The position numbers and the translations under genes were made by a program. The notes below the pieces were generated by a model that was given only the letters and a program-made list of their open reading frames with translations, did no database searches and had not been told where the DNA came from. A DNA stretch of 64,000 bases from Pseudomonas capeferrum (GTDB taxonomy: Bacteria > Pseudomonadota > Gammaproteobacteria > Pseudomonadales > Pseudomonadaceae), in assembly GCF_013523055.1 (NCBI RefSeq), contig NZ_JAAMQM010000019.1, positions 62,001 through 126,000 of the forward strand, given 5' to 3'. Positions 43,140 to 51,504 of the stretch are shown here, one piece after another (the stretch's first letter is position 1; every line of letters begins with the position of its first letter).

Positions 43140-45803
43140 TCAGCAGTTCCAGGGGGCGTCATGGGCGACATCAATGCCGTAACGTGCACGGGCATCCGCT
43201 GCTTTTTGCGGGTCGATAGCAGCCAGCGCGGCGACGGCGATATGTTGGCGATCCATTTCAAAGAAGCGACGCAGGGCAGGACGCGTGTCGCTACGGCCGA
43301 AACCATCTGTACCCAGCGCGGTGTACGGGGCCTGGATGTACGGTGCGATCAATTGCGCGTAACTGCGAACGTAGTCAGTGGCGGCCACGACCGGCGTCTC
43401 CCCCGCCAGGCACTGTTGAACGTAACTCTGTTCGGCGGTTTGCCCGCCGAAAAGTGCGTTGCGCTCGACCTCCCGCGCTTCACGCGCCAGCTCGGAGAAA
43501 CTGGTAACACTCCAGATTTCACTGGTGACGCCCCAGTCCTCGGCAAGCAGTTCAGCGGCAGCAATGACCTCACGCGCAATCGAACCTGAACCCAGCAGTC
43601 GTACCGCTGGCGCTGCGTTCTCATCACCGTGATGGCCGAAGCGACGCATGCCTTTGATCACGGCCTCGTAGTCGATTTCGGTCAGTGGCGCCTGCACGTA
43701 GTTTTCATTGGTGACCGTCAGGTAATAGAACTCGTCCTGTTGCTCTTCGAGCATCCGTCGGCTGCCATGATCAATGATGACGGCCACCTCGCTGGCGAAC
43801 GCCGGGTCGTAAGCGCGGCAATTCGGAACCGTGGAGGCAATGAGTTGGCTGGTGCCGTCCTGGTGTTGCAAGCCCTCACCGGACAACGTTGTGCGACCCG
43901 CCGTTGCGCCTACCAGAAAGCCCCGTGCACGCTGATCGGCAGCGGCCCAGATCAGGTCGCCGATGCGTTGGAAGCCGAACATCGAGTAATAGATGTAGAA
44001 CGGCAGCATGGTGACGCCGTTGACGCTGTACGACGTTGCAGCGGCTACCCACGAAGAGATTGCTCCGGCTTCGGTGATCCCCTCTTCCAACAATTGTCCG
44101 TCTCGGGACTCCTTGTAATAGAGCATCGCCCCGGCATCTTCCGGTTCGTAAAGCTGGCCTGCCGGCGAGTAAATCCCGATCTGTCTGAACAGGTTGGCCA
44201 TGCCAAAAGTACGCGCCTCATCTGCAACAATCGGCACGATTCTGGGGCCCAGTTGTTTGTCTTTAAGCAGGTTGGTGAACAGCCGGACAACCGCTGTTGT
44301 GGTCGAGGTTTCGCGATCATCCGGCGTCAGGGCAAACTGCGCATAACTGGCTAGCGCGGGTACCAGCAATGGCTCTGCCCGAGATTGACGACGAGGCAGG
44401 TAACCGCCAAGCGCAGTTCGGCGGGCATGCAGATAACGCATTTCTGCACTGTTTTCAGCCGGTTTATAGAAGCGCATCTCTTCAAGCGCTTCATCGTCCA
44501 GTGGAATCGCAAAGCGATCACGGAACGCCTTAAGCGCTTCGACATCGAGTTTTTTCTGAACGTGAGAGGTGTTGCGCGACTCGCCAGCCAGTCCCATGCC
44601 GTAACCTTTTTTGGTTTTGGCGAGAATCACCGTTGGCTGACCGTTGTGTTGTTTGGCGGCTGCAAAGGCTGCGTAAAGCTTACGGAAATCGTGACCACCA
44701 CGGCGCAGCCCATCGATTTCCTGAGGGGGCATATGTGACACCAGCGCCTGCAATTCTGGATCGAGGTCGAAGAAGTGCTCCATGTTGTAAGCGCCGTCGT
44801 TGGCACCCAGAGTCTGGTATTGCCCGTCCACGGTGTGAGCGAAACGGCGCAGCAGCACGTGGTTGCGATCGCGAGCGAACAGCGCATCCCAGTCGGAACC
44901 CCAGACCACTTTGATTACGTTCCAGCCGGCACCTTTGAACAGCGATTCCAGCTCTTGAATAATCTGCCCGTTACCGCGAACCGGGCCATCGAGGCGCTGC
45001 AGGTTGCAGTTTACGATGAAGGTCAGGTTGTCGAGGTTTTCCCTGGCGGCAAGTGACAGCGCGGCGATGGATTCGGGTTCATCCATCTCGCCGTCGCCGA
45101 AGACACCCCATACATGGCGCTTCGAGGTGTCGGTGATCCCACGGTGTTCCAGGTATCGCAGGAAACGTGCCTGGTAGATCGAGCTGATCGGGCCGATGCC
45201 CATCGAGCCCGTCGGGAATTGCCAGAAGTCCGGCATCAGCCAAGGGTGCGGGTAGGAGCAGAGCCCACCGCCGTCCACTTCCTGGCGGTAACTTGCCAGC
45301 TGCGACTCTTCAAGATGGCCTTCAAGAAACGCCCGGGCGTAGACACCGGGCGCCGAGTGCGGCTGAAAGTAGACCAGGTCACCTTTGGCGTCGCCGTTGT
45401 CAGCCTGGAAAAAATGATTGAAGCCGATTTCGAAAATCTCGGCGGCCGAGGCGTAACTGGCGATATGGCCGCCCAACTCACCGTAAGCCTTGTTGGCACG
45501 GGCGACCATCGCCAGCGCGTTCCAGCGAATGATCGAGGTAATGCGTTCCTCCATCGCCAGATCACCCGGGAACGCCGGCTGCTTATCCAGACCGATGCTG
45601 TTCTGGTACTGCGAGTAGGGATGAGCGGCACGCCTCACGCCCAAGTGGCTGGCGTGTTCCTCCAGCCGCTGCAGAAGAAAATCAACCCGCTCACCGCCTG
45701 CGCTGCGGGCAATGCTTTCGAGCGCGTCGAGCCACTCGAGGGTTTCCTGTTTGTCGATGTCATTGTCCGTTTTCACAGGCAAATCGTGGGTGTTGGCGGT
45801 CAT
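43140..45803 (-). CDS. aceE: pyruvate dehydrogenase E1 component (homodimeric)
   Basis: The product has 887 residues, the usual AceE size. Landmarks are HLGVRRAAHPYSQYQNSIGL, WGVFGDGEMDEPES with the thiamine diphosphate motif GDG, FIVNCNLQRLDGPVRGN, and SYSVNGVTMLPFYIYYSMFG in the second half. It decarboxylates pyruvate and passes acetyl to the lipoyl group of E2. Being in an operon with a ring-cleavage dioxygenase and a hydrolase suggests it handles pyruvate or another 2-oxoacid released by that pathway. The start gene order is E1 then E2, 23 bp apart. Confidence 0.94.
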   Translation of the reverse strand: MTANTHDLPVKTDNDIDKQETLEWLDALESIARSAGGERVDFLLQRLEEHASHLGVRRAAHPYSQYQNSIGLDKQPAFPGDLAMEERITSIIRWNALAMVARANKAYGELGGHIASYASAAEIFEIGFNHFFQADNGDAKGDLVYFQPHSAPGVYARAFLEGHLEESQLASYRQEVDGGGLCSYPHPWLMPDFWQFPTGSMGIGPISSIYQARFLRYLEHRGITDTSKRHVWGVFGDGEMDEPESIAALSLAARENLDNLTFIVNCNLQRLDGPVRGNGQIIQELESLFKGAGWNVIKVVWGSDWDALFARDRNHVLLRRFAHTVDGQYQTLGANDGAYNMEHFFDLDPELQALVSHMPPQEIDGLRRGGHDFRKLYAAFAAAKQHNGQPTVILAKTKKGYGMGLAGESRNTSHVQKKLDVEALKAFRDRFAIPLDDEALEEMRFYKPAENSAEMRYLHARRTALGGYLPRRQSRAEPLLVPALASYAQFALTPDDRETSTTTAVVRLFTNLLKDKQLGPRIVPIVADEARTFGMANLFRQIGIYSPAGQLYEPEDAGAMLYYKESRDGQLLEEGITEAGAISSWVAAATSYSVNGVTMLPFYIYYSMFGFQRIGDLIWAAADQRARGFLVGATAGRTTLSGEGLQHQDGTSQLIASTVPNCRAYDPAFASEVAVIIDHGSRRMLEEQQDEFYYLTVTNENYVQAPLTEIDYEAVIKGMRRFGHHGDENAAPAVRLLGSGSIAREVIAAAELLAEDWGVTSEIWSVTSFSELAREAREVERNALFGGQTAEQSYVQQCLAGETPVVAATDYVRSYAQLIAPYIQAPYTALGTDGFGRSDTRPALRRFFEMDRQHIAVAALAAIDPQKAADARARYGIDVAHDAPWNC

Positions 45804-45911
45804 GGCAATTCACTCGGGTTACATTTATTCGGCATGAACGGGCCTTCAGGCATTTCGTCTGGGAAACGCCATACGGGCAGTTCAGGCATCAGTTCGATTC
45901 AGGCGGCGAGA

Positions 45912-46427
45912 TCACCAGCCGTCGACGCATCCACCACTCCACTCCACGCTGGGCGCGCGAGCGTGCATCTGGTGGTAGCGTCCGCCGAAGAACAGCAACG
46001 GCTTGCGTTGTGCGCCCACGCGAATGTGCTCGATTTCACCGATGTAGAGCAGGTGATCGCCCGCCGGGTGAACATCGACGGTGCGTGCCACCAGGTGCAC
46101 GAGGCTTCCGTCCAAAAGCGGTGTGTCCTCGTGATAGAGGTACGGCAGTGAGGCGCCCTCCTCCGGCTTTCCGCCGAAATGGCCGCTCAACCAGCGCTGG
46201 CTTTCCGCAAGAAAGTTGACGCCATAGCGCACGCCTTCTTTTACAAACTGGTTGAAGCTGGAGGCGTTGCGGATAGAAATCAGGATTAGCGGCGGTTCCA
46301 GCGAAACCGACATGAAGGCATTGGCGGTCATGCCTGCCGGCTGGCCGTCGGCGACGAAAGTCACAACCGTCACACCGGTGGCGAACTGGCCCATGACCGA
46401 GCGCAGAAGTTTGGTGTCCATAGACAT
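45912..46427 (-). CDS. flavin reductase (small component of a two-component monooxygenase)
   Basis: The product has 171 residues of the flavin_Reduct family: LRSVMGQFATGVTVVTF, GMTANAFMSVSLEPPLILIS, and SFNQFVKEGVRYGVNFLAES, with YLYHEDTPLLDGSLVHLVAR near the end. These proteins reduce FMN or FAD with NAD(P)H and hand it to a partner oxygenase. The partner is the gene directly upstream (24 bp). A TGAGGAAA site precedes the start at 46427. The C-terminal part has a His-rich stretch (RYHQMHARAP). Confidence 0.92.
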   Translation of the reverse strand: MSMDTKLLRSVMGQFATGVTVVTFVADGQPAGMTANAFMSVSLEPPLILISIRNASSFNQFVKEGVRYGVNFLAESQRWLSGHFGGKPEEGASLPYLYHEDTPLLDGSLVHLVARTVDVHPAGDHLLYIGEIEHIRVGAQRKPLLFFGGRYHQMHARAPSVEWSGGCVDGW

Positions 46428-46450
46428 TTTCCTCAGGTTCGCGGGAGTCG

Positions 46451-47677
46451 TTACACCAGGGGCGAAACAGTGTTTTCCACACCTAGTAGAGCCTTGCCGT
46501 ATAGCTCGTTACCGACGGCAGGCAGTGCCACCGCATGACGCGCGGCGGTGTTGGAATCGCGCCACCAGCGCTGCATCGGGCTGGCCTCGGAAAAGCTGCC
46601 GGCACCGTGCGCGGACAACAGAATGTTGATCGCATCGGTGATCAAGGTATTGACGTAGCCGACGTCGGCACGGATTCGCGCTCGTGTGAGCAGATCCAGT
46701 TTGATACCCTGCCGCGCGGCCTCGTCCATCTCGTCGGTGGAGCGGAAGGCGCGCAAGTGCGCGGTATCAATCTTCAACGCGGCTTCGGCGATCTGCGTCT
46801 GGAACACCACCGAGTCGGTTTGTTTTTCGAACGAGGTGTAGGCCACTGCCCGACGCGGTGCGTTGTCGATGACGTATTTCAGCGCTGCGCGCCCCAGACC
46901 CAGTTGCGGCCCGTTGAGGATCAACGACGCGAACGGCACGAACAGCCCGCGATACGCCACTTCGTCTTTGAACTCGGTCGCGTACTTGCCCTCGAGTGCA
47001 TCGCCCATGTGCAGCAACCGATGATTGGGCACGAAGACCTCATCGGCGACGATGCAGTTGCTGCCTGAAGCACGCATGCCAGCGGTGAACCAAGTGTCTT
47101 CAATGGTGTAATCGGATTTAGGCATGAGCGCCAGGTGCTGTGCGACAACAGTGCCGTTGGCATCACGCTCTTCAGCGCCGACGACAGCCCAATCGGCGTG
47201 AAGGCTGCCTGAAGATGAGTACCACTTACCCGAGACAATCAAACCGCGCTCGACACGACGAGTTGTTGGCGAGGCGTTGAAAACGCCAGCGACACGGGCG
47301 TCTGGGTCAGCACCGAACACTTCATTCTGAGCCTGTTCCGAAAACAGGCTGGTGAACCAGGCACAGACGTTGGTCAACGCCACGACCCAAGCGGTTCCGC
47401 CACAGGCTTCACCCAGTGCCGCCGAGATCTCAAGGTGCGAGCGCAGAGAGCCTTCATAACCGCCATAGCGCTTCGGCACCATCAGGCGGAACAGCCCGGC
47501 GTCACGGATCGCTTCAATGTTCTCATCGCAGGTGCGGCGGTCCTTTTCGCAAGCGACGGTGTTTTTCCGCAGCAATGGCTGCAGGGCCTCTGCACGCTTG
47601 ATCAGCTCTTGCAGGCTGGGCGTCGCGGCGATCGAAGTAACGGAACCGATGTTTTGGAGAGTCGCTTCTATGTTCAT
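46451..47677 (-). CDS. flavin-dependent monooxygenase of the acyl-CoA dehydrogenase fold (HsaA/HpaB-like)
   Basis: The product has 408 residues from the ATG at 47677, which follows GAGGTTGGT; an earlier start at 47713 looks less likely. It has the acyl-CoA dehydrogenase-like fold (GLFRLMVPKRYGGYEGSLRS, ACGGTAWVVALTNVCAWFTS, FNASPTTRRVERGLIVSGKW) but lacks the usual Glu-based dehydrogenase motif; such group D enzymes hydroxylate phenols with reduced flavin. The flavin reductase downstream would supply it. It is the first gene of the operon, right after the TetR operator region. The substrate is unknown, a phenolic compound by inference. Confidence 0.85.
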   Translation of the reverse strand: MNIEATLQNIGSVTSIAATPSLQELIKRAEALQPLLRKNTVACEKDRRTCDENIEAIRDAGLFRLMVPKRYGGYEGSLRSHLEISAALGEACGGTAWVVALTNVCAWFTSLFSEQAQNEVFGADPDARVAGVFNASPTTRRVERGLIVSGKWYSSSGSLHADWAVVGAEERDANGTVVAQHLALMPKSDYTIEDTWFTAGMRASGSNCIVADEVFVPNHRLLHMGDALEGKYATEFKDEVAYRGLFVPFASLILNGPQLGLGRAALKYVIDNAPRRAVAYTSFEKQTDSVVFQTQIAEAALKIDTAHLRAFRSTDEMDEAARQGIKLDLLTRARIRADVGYVNTLITDAINILLSAHGAGSFSEASPMQRWWRDSNTAARHAVALPAVGNELYGKALLGVENTVSPLV

Positions 47678-47948
47678 ACCAACCTCAAATATCAAAATGA
47701 ACTGAAATGTCATTTATAAATTTCGGATGAACGAATACCCCGGCGAGCAACACACGCTTGGCCGGCAGTCGTTCTGGACACCCGTTCGGGTTTACATCGT
47801 CAGAACTGGATGGGTTGCGAAGGAATACAGGGAATCAGCGACTCTTGAAAACGGTGGCGTGCCAGTTAGAGCGAGCGCAAGGGGATGTCGAATGAGGTCG
47901 AGCCGGGGGGAAGGAAGGCTTGGACATTTTCGTCTCCTATTATTTTTA

Positions 47949-48067
47949 TGACGATATTGTCATTACGACAATTGAGTCCAATGTAGGGCAGGTTTTTTTG
48001 AGGTGCAAGTCTTTTTAGACAAATTTGTCATTCTTAGAAAAAGCAGATAAGTTGTCATTCTGACGAC
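47949..48067. promoter_or_regulatory. repeated palindromic operator sites for the TetR regulator
   Basis: Related inverted repeats lie between the divergent monooxygenase and tetR genes: TTGTCATTACGACAA (47957-47971), GACAAATTTGTC (48018-48029, perfect) and GTTGTCATTCTGACGAC (48051-48067), with TGACGATATTGTCA (47949-47962) overlapping the first. All share TTGTC/GACAA half-sites. Their place and shape fit TetR-type operators controlling both directions. Confidence 0.65.
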
Positions 48068-48091
48068 CTGTCATTCGCCTGAGGCCCAGCA

Positions 48092-48847
48092 GTGCCAATA
48101 CAAGAAACCGCAGCTCCGGTGTCCGATCACCGCCCAGGAGTGGCCAAGAAAAAGCGTCAAGTCATGCGCAGCAAATTGCTTGATGCGGCGATGCGCGTAT
48201 TCGCCGCCCCCGGCGGTTCTCCTCCGGTCATTGACGATGTAATCCGTGAAGCCAATGTGTCACGTGGCACCTTCTACAACTATTTCGATTCGCTGGACCA
48301 GGTGCTCCTCGCCATTGGCCAGGAACTCAACAATCAGATGACCAGCGATATCCTTCCGGTCTATGACGTTCTGACCAAGCCTTGGCAGCGAGCGGCGGTG
48401 GCGTCCCGGCTTTTTCTCGTACGCGCCTTGCTCGATCCGAAATGGGCGGGCTTCGTTACTCGCGCGGATACGTGGCAGCACGACACGCTCGTTGCAGAAT
48501 ATATGGCCAAGGATCTCGAAAATGGTAAAGCGGCAGGCGACTTCAAGTTTGGTCGTACGGATGCCGCCACAGACTTCCTGATGGGGGCGTCAGCCCACGG
48601 CATCCAGGCTATTCAACAAGGCGTTGAGAAACCCCATCAATACATGGACTCATGCGTGCGCCTGACATTGGCAAGCCTGGGTTGCAGCCATGAAATGTGC
48701 GAAGACGGCGTGGCGTTTTCGATCACGTATTTGAAGTCCTGGATGAGCGGAGAATTGGCTGCTTCCCAGCCTGAATGGGCGCTCAATATGAGTGCCGAAG
48801 TTGCGCAGAGCTTCCTCAACTATTCGCCCGCTGAAAACAATGGCTGA
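48092..48847 (+). CDS. TetR-family transcriptional regulator
   Basis: The product has 251 residues from a GTG at 48092 with TGAGG upstream. The DNA-binding domain is at about 25-75: VMRSKLLDAAMRVFAAPGGS, then VIDDVIREANVSRGTFYNYF, a normal TetR helix-turn-helix. The ligand-binding half is helical (FVTRADTWQHDTLVAEYMAK). It is divergent from the monooxygenase operon and there are several palindromic sites in the gap, so it very likely represses that operon and itself until the substrate or an intermediate binds. The effector is unknown. Confidence 0.92.
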   Translation: MPIQETAAPVSDHRPGVAKKKRQVMRSKLLDAAMRVFAAPGGSPPVIDDVIREANVSRGTFYNYFDSLDQVLLAIGQELNNQMTSDILPVYDVLTKPWQRAAVASRLFLVRALLDPKWAGFVTRADTWQHDTLVAEYMAKDLENGKAAGDFKFGRTDAATDFLMGASAHGIQAIQQGVEKPHQYMDSCVRLTLASLGCSHEMCEDGVAFSITYLKSWMSGELAASQPEWALNMSAEVAQSFLNYSPAENNG

Positions 48848-48894
48848 AGGCCGTTGCCTGTGATTTTTGTTCCGAACCCTTTAGGAATGAGTAG

Positions 48895-49854
48895 ATGAAA
48901 GCAGCCGTAGTTCATGACTTCAACGCACCGCCTCGTTACGACGACTTCGCCACGCCGACGGCCGAAGCCGGCGAGACGCTCGTTCAAGTGCGCGCCGCAG
49001 CACTCAGTCAATTGGTCAAAGCCCAAGCATCAGGTCGCCATTACAGTAGTGGCAAGACGCTCCCTTTGGTACCGGGTGTCGACGGTGTGGGAACGTTGCC
49101 TGATGGTCGTCGCGTTTATTTTGCCTTCCCACGCACATTGTTCGGTTCCATGGCACAAACCAGTGTCGTCAAACTATCCAACTGCGTGGACATCCCCGAT
49201 GACGTTGACGATGTCACGGCAGCAGCCATCGGAAACCCGGGCATGTCTTCTTGGGCGGCGCTTCTGGATCGCGCGAAATTCATACCCGGCGAAAATGTGC
49301 TTATCAATGGCGCAACTGGTGCTTCCGGTCGCCTGGCGATTCAGATTGCAAAACACCTCGGCGCGTCGAAGGTGATTGCCACCGGTCGAAATGCGCAAAG
49401 TGTTCAGGGATTGAAGGCACTGGGGGCGGATGTAGTCATCCCTCTCAACACAAACGCCGAAGAGCTCAAAGCCACCTTCGAGCAAGCCTTTCATAAACAT
49501 AAGGTCAATGTGGTGCTCGACTATCTGTGGGGCCCATCGGCAGAGAGTCTGCTGCACGCAGCTGTCGGCCACGATCACGCTGCGGGTGAACCACGGATTC
49601 GATTCGTACAGATCGGTTCGCTGACAGGCAACAATATCAATCTGCCCGGGTCTCTGTTGCGCAGTTCTGGTCTGGAGCTGATGGGCACCGGCTTGGGCAG
49701 CGTGTCCCATGGCGGTCTTGTTGAAGCTGTAGGTGGGGTTTTGCGCGCGATCAGCAGCGCGGGGCTTTCGATTGCCACTGATGTGGTGCCGTTGATGCAA
49801 ATTGAAAGTGCGTGGCAGCGCGAAGGTGCATCGCGACTGGTGTTTACATTGTGA
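48895..49854 (+). CDS. quinone oxidoreductase-like alcohol dehydrogenase (MDR family)
   Basis: The product has 319 residues of the medium-chain dehydrogenase family without zinc-ligand cysteines, nearer to quinone oxidoreductases. LINGATGASGRLAIQIAKHL is the nucleotide-binding part and VIATGRNAQSVQGLKALGAD the loop that suits NADPH. The substrate-binding N-terminal part holds ALSQLVKAQASGRHYSSGKT. It follows the tetR gene by 47 bp and may form an operon with it. A role in reducing quinones or enones formed by the neighbouring aromatic pathway is likely but unproven. Confidence 0.87.
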   Translation: MKAAVVHDFNAPPRYDDFATPTAEAGETLVQVRAAALSQLVKAQASGRHYSSGKTLPLVPGVDGVGTLPDGRRVYFAFPRTLFGSMAQTSVVKLSNCVDIPDDVDDVTAAAIGNPGMSSWAALLDRAKFIPGENVLINGATGASGRLAIQIAKHLGASKVIATGRNAQSVQGLKALGADVVIPLNTNAEELKATFEQAFHKHKVNVVLDYLWGPSAESLLHAAVGHDHAAGEPRIRFVQIGSLTGNNINLPGSLLRSSGLELMGTGLGSVSHGGLVEAVGGVLRAISSAGLSIATDVVPLMQIESAWQREGASRLVFTL

Positions 49855-50023
49855 GGACGACACTTATCTCGCAACTGAAACTCATGCAGCAACAGCGGCA
49901 GTCTGGCCAAGTAATATTTCGAGGTGGGCTGTTTTGAAACTGGCGGCAGAAAATTTGGCCATGCGTTCCCCTCCTCCAATGCATGGGCAGATCGTTGTGA
50001 AGCTTCCGGCCGTGGTGAATCAA

Positions 50024-50203
50024 TCAGCTCTCGGGCACCAGAATTTTCTGAATGGCTGGACCGATGATCTTCACCAGTTCTTCATGGTCTGCAGCAACCA
50101 GGATCGGCACACCGATGACGCGTCGGCTGACCACCATACCAACGAGCAAGGATGACGCAAGGCCAGCCCGCAGCTTGGCAGCACTTCTTGGCAAACTCAG
50201 GAG
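50024..50203 (-). pseudogene. C-terminal fragment of a TetR-family regulator
   Basis: On the minus strand a frame without a start reads SAAKLRAGLASSLLVGMVVS, then RRVIGVPILVAADHEELVKI and IGPAIQKILVPES, stop at 50024. This is a typical end of a TetR-family regulator (alternating hydrophobic helix, VGVP and EELV-type segments). The N-terminal DNA-binding part is absent. It lies upstream of the CoA-transferase operon's 3' end and marks a deletion or rearrangement joint between the two catabolic clusters. Confidence 0.7.
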
Positions 50204-50241
50204 CTATAACCAGAACATCCAACTGCTCCGGGTATCAAAAA

Positions 50242-51480
50242 TCAGTCAGCGCCTAGCTGCTCGATCACCCCGCGGGATTTTAATTCGGTTAGCCGCTCAT
50301 CATCGAGCCCCAAGTGACGCTTGAGGACCTCGTCGGTATGCTCGCCCAACATGGGCGCCGGGCGCAGGTACTCCACCGGGGTGCCGGACAGTTTGATGGG
50401 ACTGCCGACCGTGACGAAGCTAGCTTTACGCGGATGAGGAATATTCACCAGCATGTCGCGCGCCTTCACCTGAGGCTCGTCCAGCGCCTGGGCGATGCTG
50501 TTGATCGCCCCGACCGGAACGCCTTGCGGATGAATCTGCCGCACCCAGGCATCGGCGCAATCACCGAGAAAATGTTGCGACAGGATGCCGACAAGCGCCT
50601 CGCGGTGGGCCACCCGATTCGTGTTGCGTGCGAAACGCGGGTCTTGGGGAAGGTCAGGTAGCCCAATGGCTTGGCAAAGGGCGATGAACTGGCTGTCGTT
50701 TCCGCAGGCGATGATGAAATCGCGATCATTGGCGCGGAACACCTGGTATGGAACGATATTCGCGTGGGCATTGCCATAGCGCCCCGGCGGCTTGCCAGTG
50801 GCCAGGTAGTTCTGGCTCTGGTTGCACAGGGTCGCGACCTGCACATCCAGCAGTGCCATGTCGATGTGCTGTCCCAGGCCGGTTTTTTCCCGGCTGAGCA
50901 GCGCGGCTTGAATGGCGACCGTCGAATACAACCCAGTCATCAGGTCGGAAAACGCCACACCGACTTTCTGCGGTCCGCCGCCGGGCAGATCATCGCGCTC
51001 ACCGGTAATGCTCATGAGCCCGCCCATGCCCTGGATGATGAAGTCGTAGCCCGGCTCGGCCGCACGCGGTCCGGTTTGTCCGAAACCCGTTACCGAACAG
51101 TAGACCAGGCGCGGATTGAGCTGCGACAGGCTGGCATAGTCCAGTCCGTATTTAGCCAACGAACCGGCCTTGTAGTTTTCGATCAGCACGTCACAGCTGG
51201 TGGCCAGGGCACGCACCATTTCCTGACCGTCGGGCGTGGCCAGGTTAAGTGCCACCGATAGCTTGCCGCGGTTGGTGGACTGGTAGTAGGACGCCTCCTG
51301 AGTCGGCTCGTCGGACTCGTCGTTCATCCAGGGCGGCCCCCAGCCGCGGGTGTCGTCTCCCACGCCAGGCCGTTCAATCTTGATCACTTCGGCTCCCAGA
51401 TCAGCCAACGTCTGGCCGCACCAAGGACCTGCCAGCACACGGCTCAGATCGAGCACGCGGTATCCAGTCAAAGCTCCCAT
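50242..51480 (-). CDS. CaiB/BaiF-type (family III) CoA transferase
   Basis: The product has 412 residues: GYRVLDLSRVLAGPWCGQTL, LGAEVIKIERPGVGDDTRGW, NRGKLSVALNLATPDGQEMV and a conserved Asp in the TALLD/MALLDVQVA region where the acyl intermediate forms. Family III enzymes swap CoA between organic acids. It starts with ATG at 51480 and is followed upstream by thiolase and hydratase genes in one operon. It probably activates a growth substrate or recovers CoA. The substrate is not visible. Confidence 0.92.
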   Translation of the reverse strand: MGALTGYRVLDLSRVLAGPWCGQTLADLGAEVIKIERPGVGDDTRGWGPPWMNDESDEPTQEASYYQSTNRGKLSVALNLATPDGQEMVRALATSCDVLIENYKAGSLAKYGLDYASLSQLNPRLVYCSVTGFGQTGPRAAEPGYDFIIQGMGGLMSITGERDDLPGGGPQKVGVAFSDLMTGLYSTVAIQAALLSREKTGLGQHIDMALLDVQVATLCNQSQNYLATGKPPGRYGNAHANIVPYQVFRANDRDFIIACGNDSQFIALCQAIGLPDLPQDPRFARNTNRVAHREALVGILSQHFLGDCADAWVRQIHPQGVPVGAINSIAQALDEPQVKARDMLVNIPHPRKASFVTVGSPIKLSGTPVEYLRPAPMLGEHTDEVLKRHLGLDDERLTELKSRGVIEQLGAD

Positions 51481-51504
51481 TTCACCTACCTTCGCTCAAT
51501 GCGC

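Noticed and set aside
45114-46151. 345-codon plus-strand frame opposite aceE and flavin reductase
   Set aside because: It spans two real minus-strand genes and reads as arginine/histidine-rich antisense.
47727-47951. Small frame in the operator region before the monooxygenase
   Set aside because: No ribosome-binding site or recognisable product, and it overlaps the regulatory palindromes.
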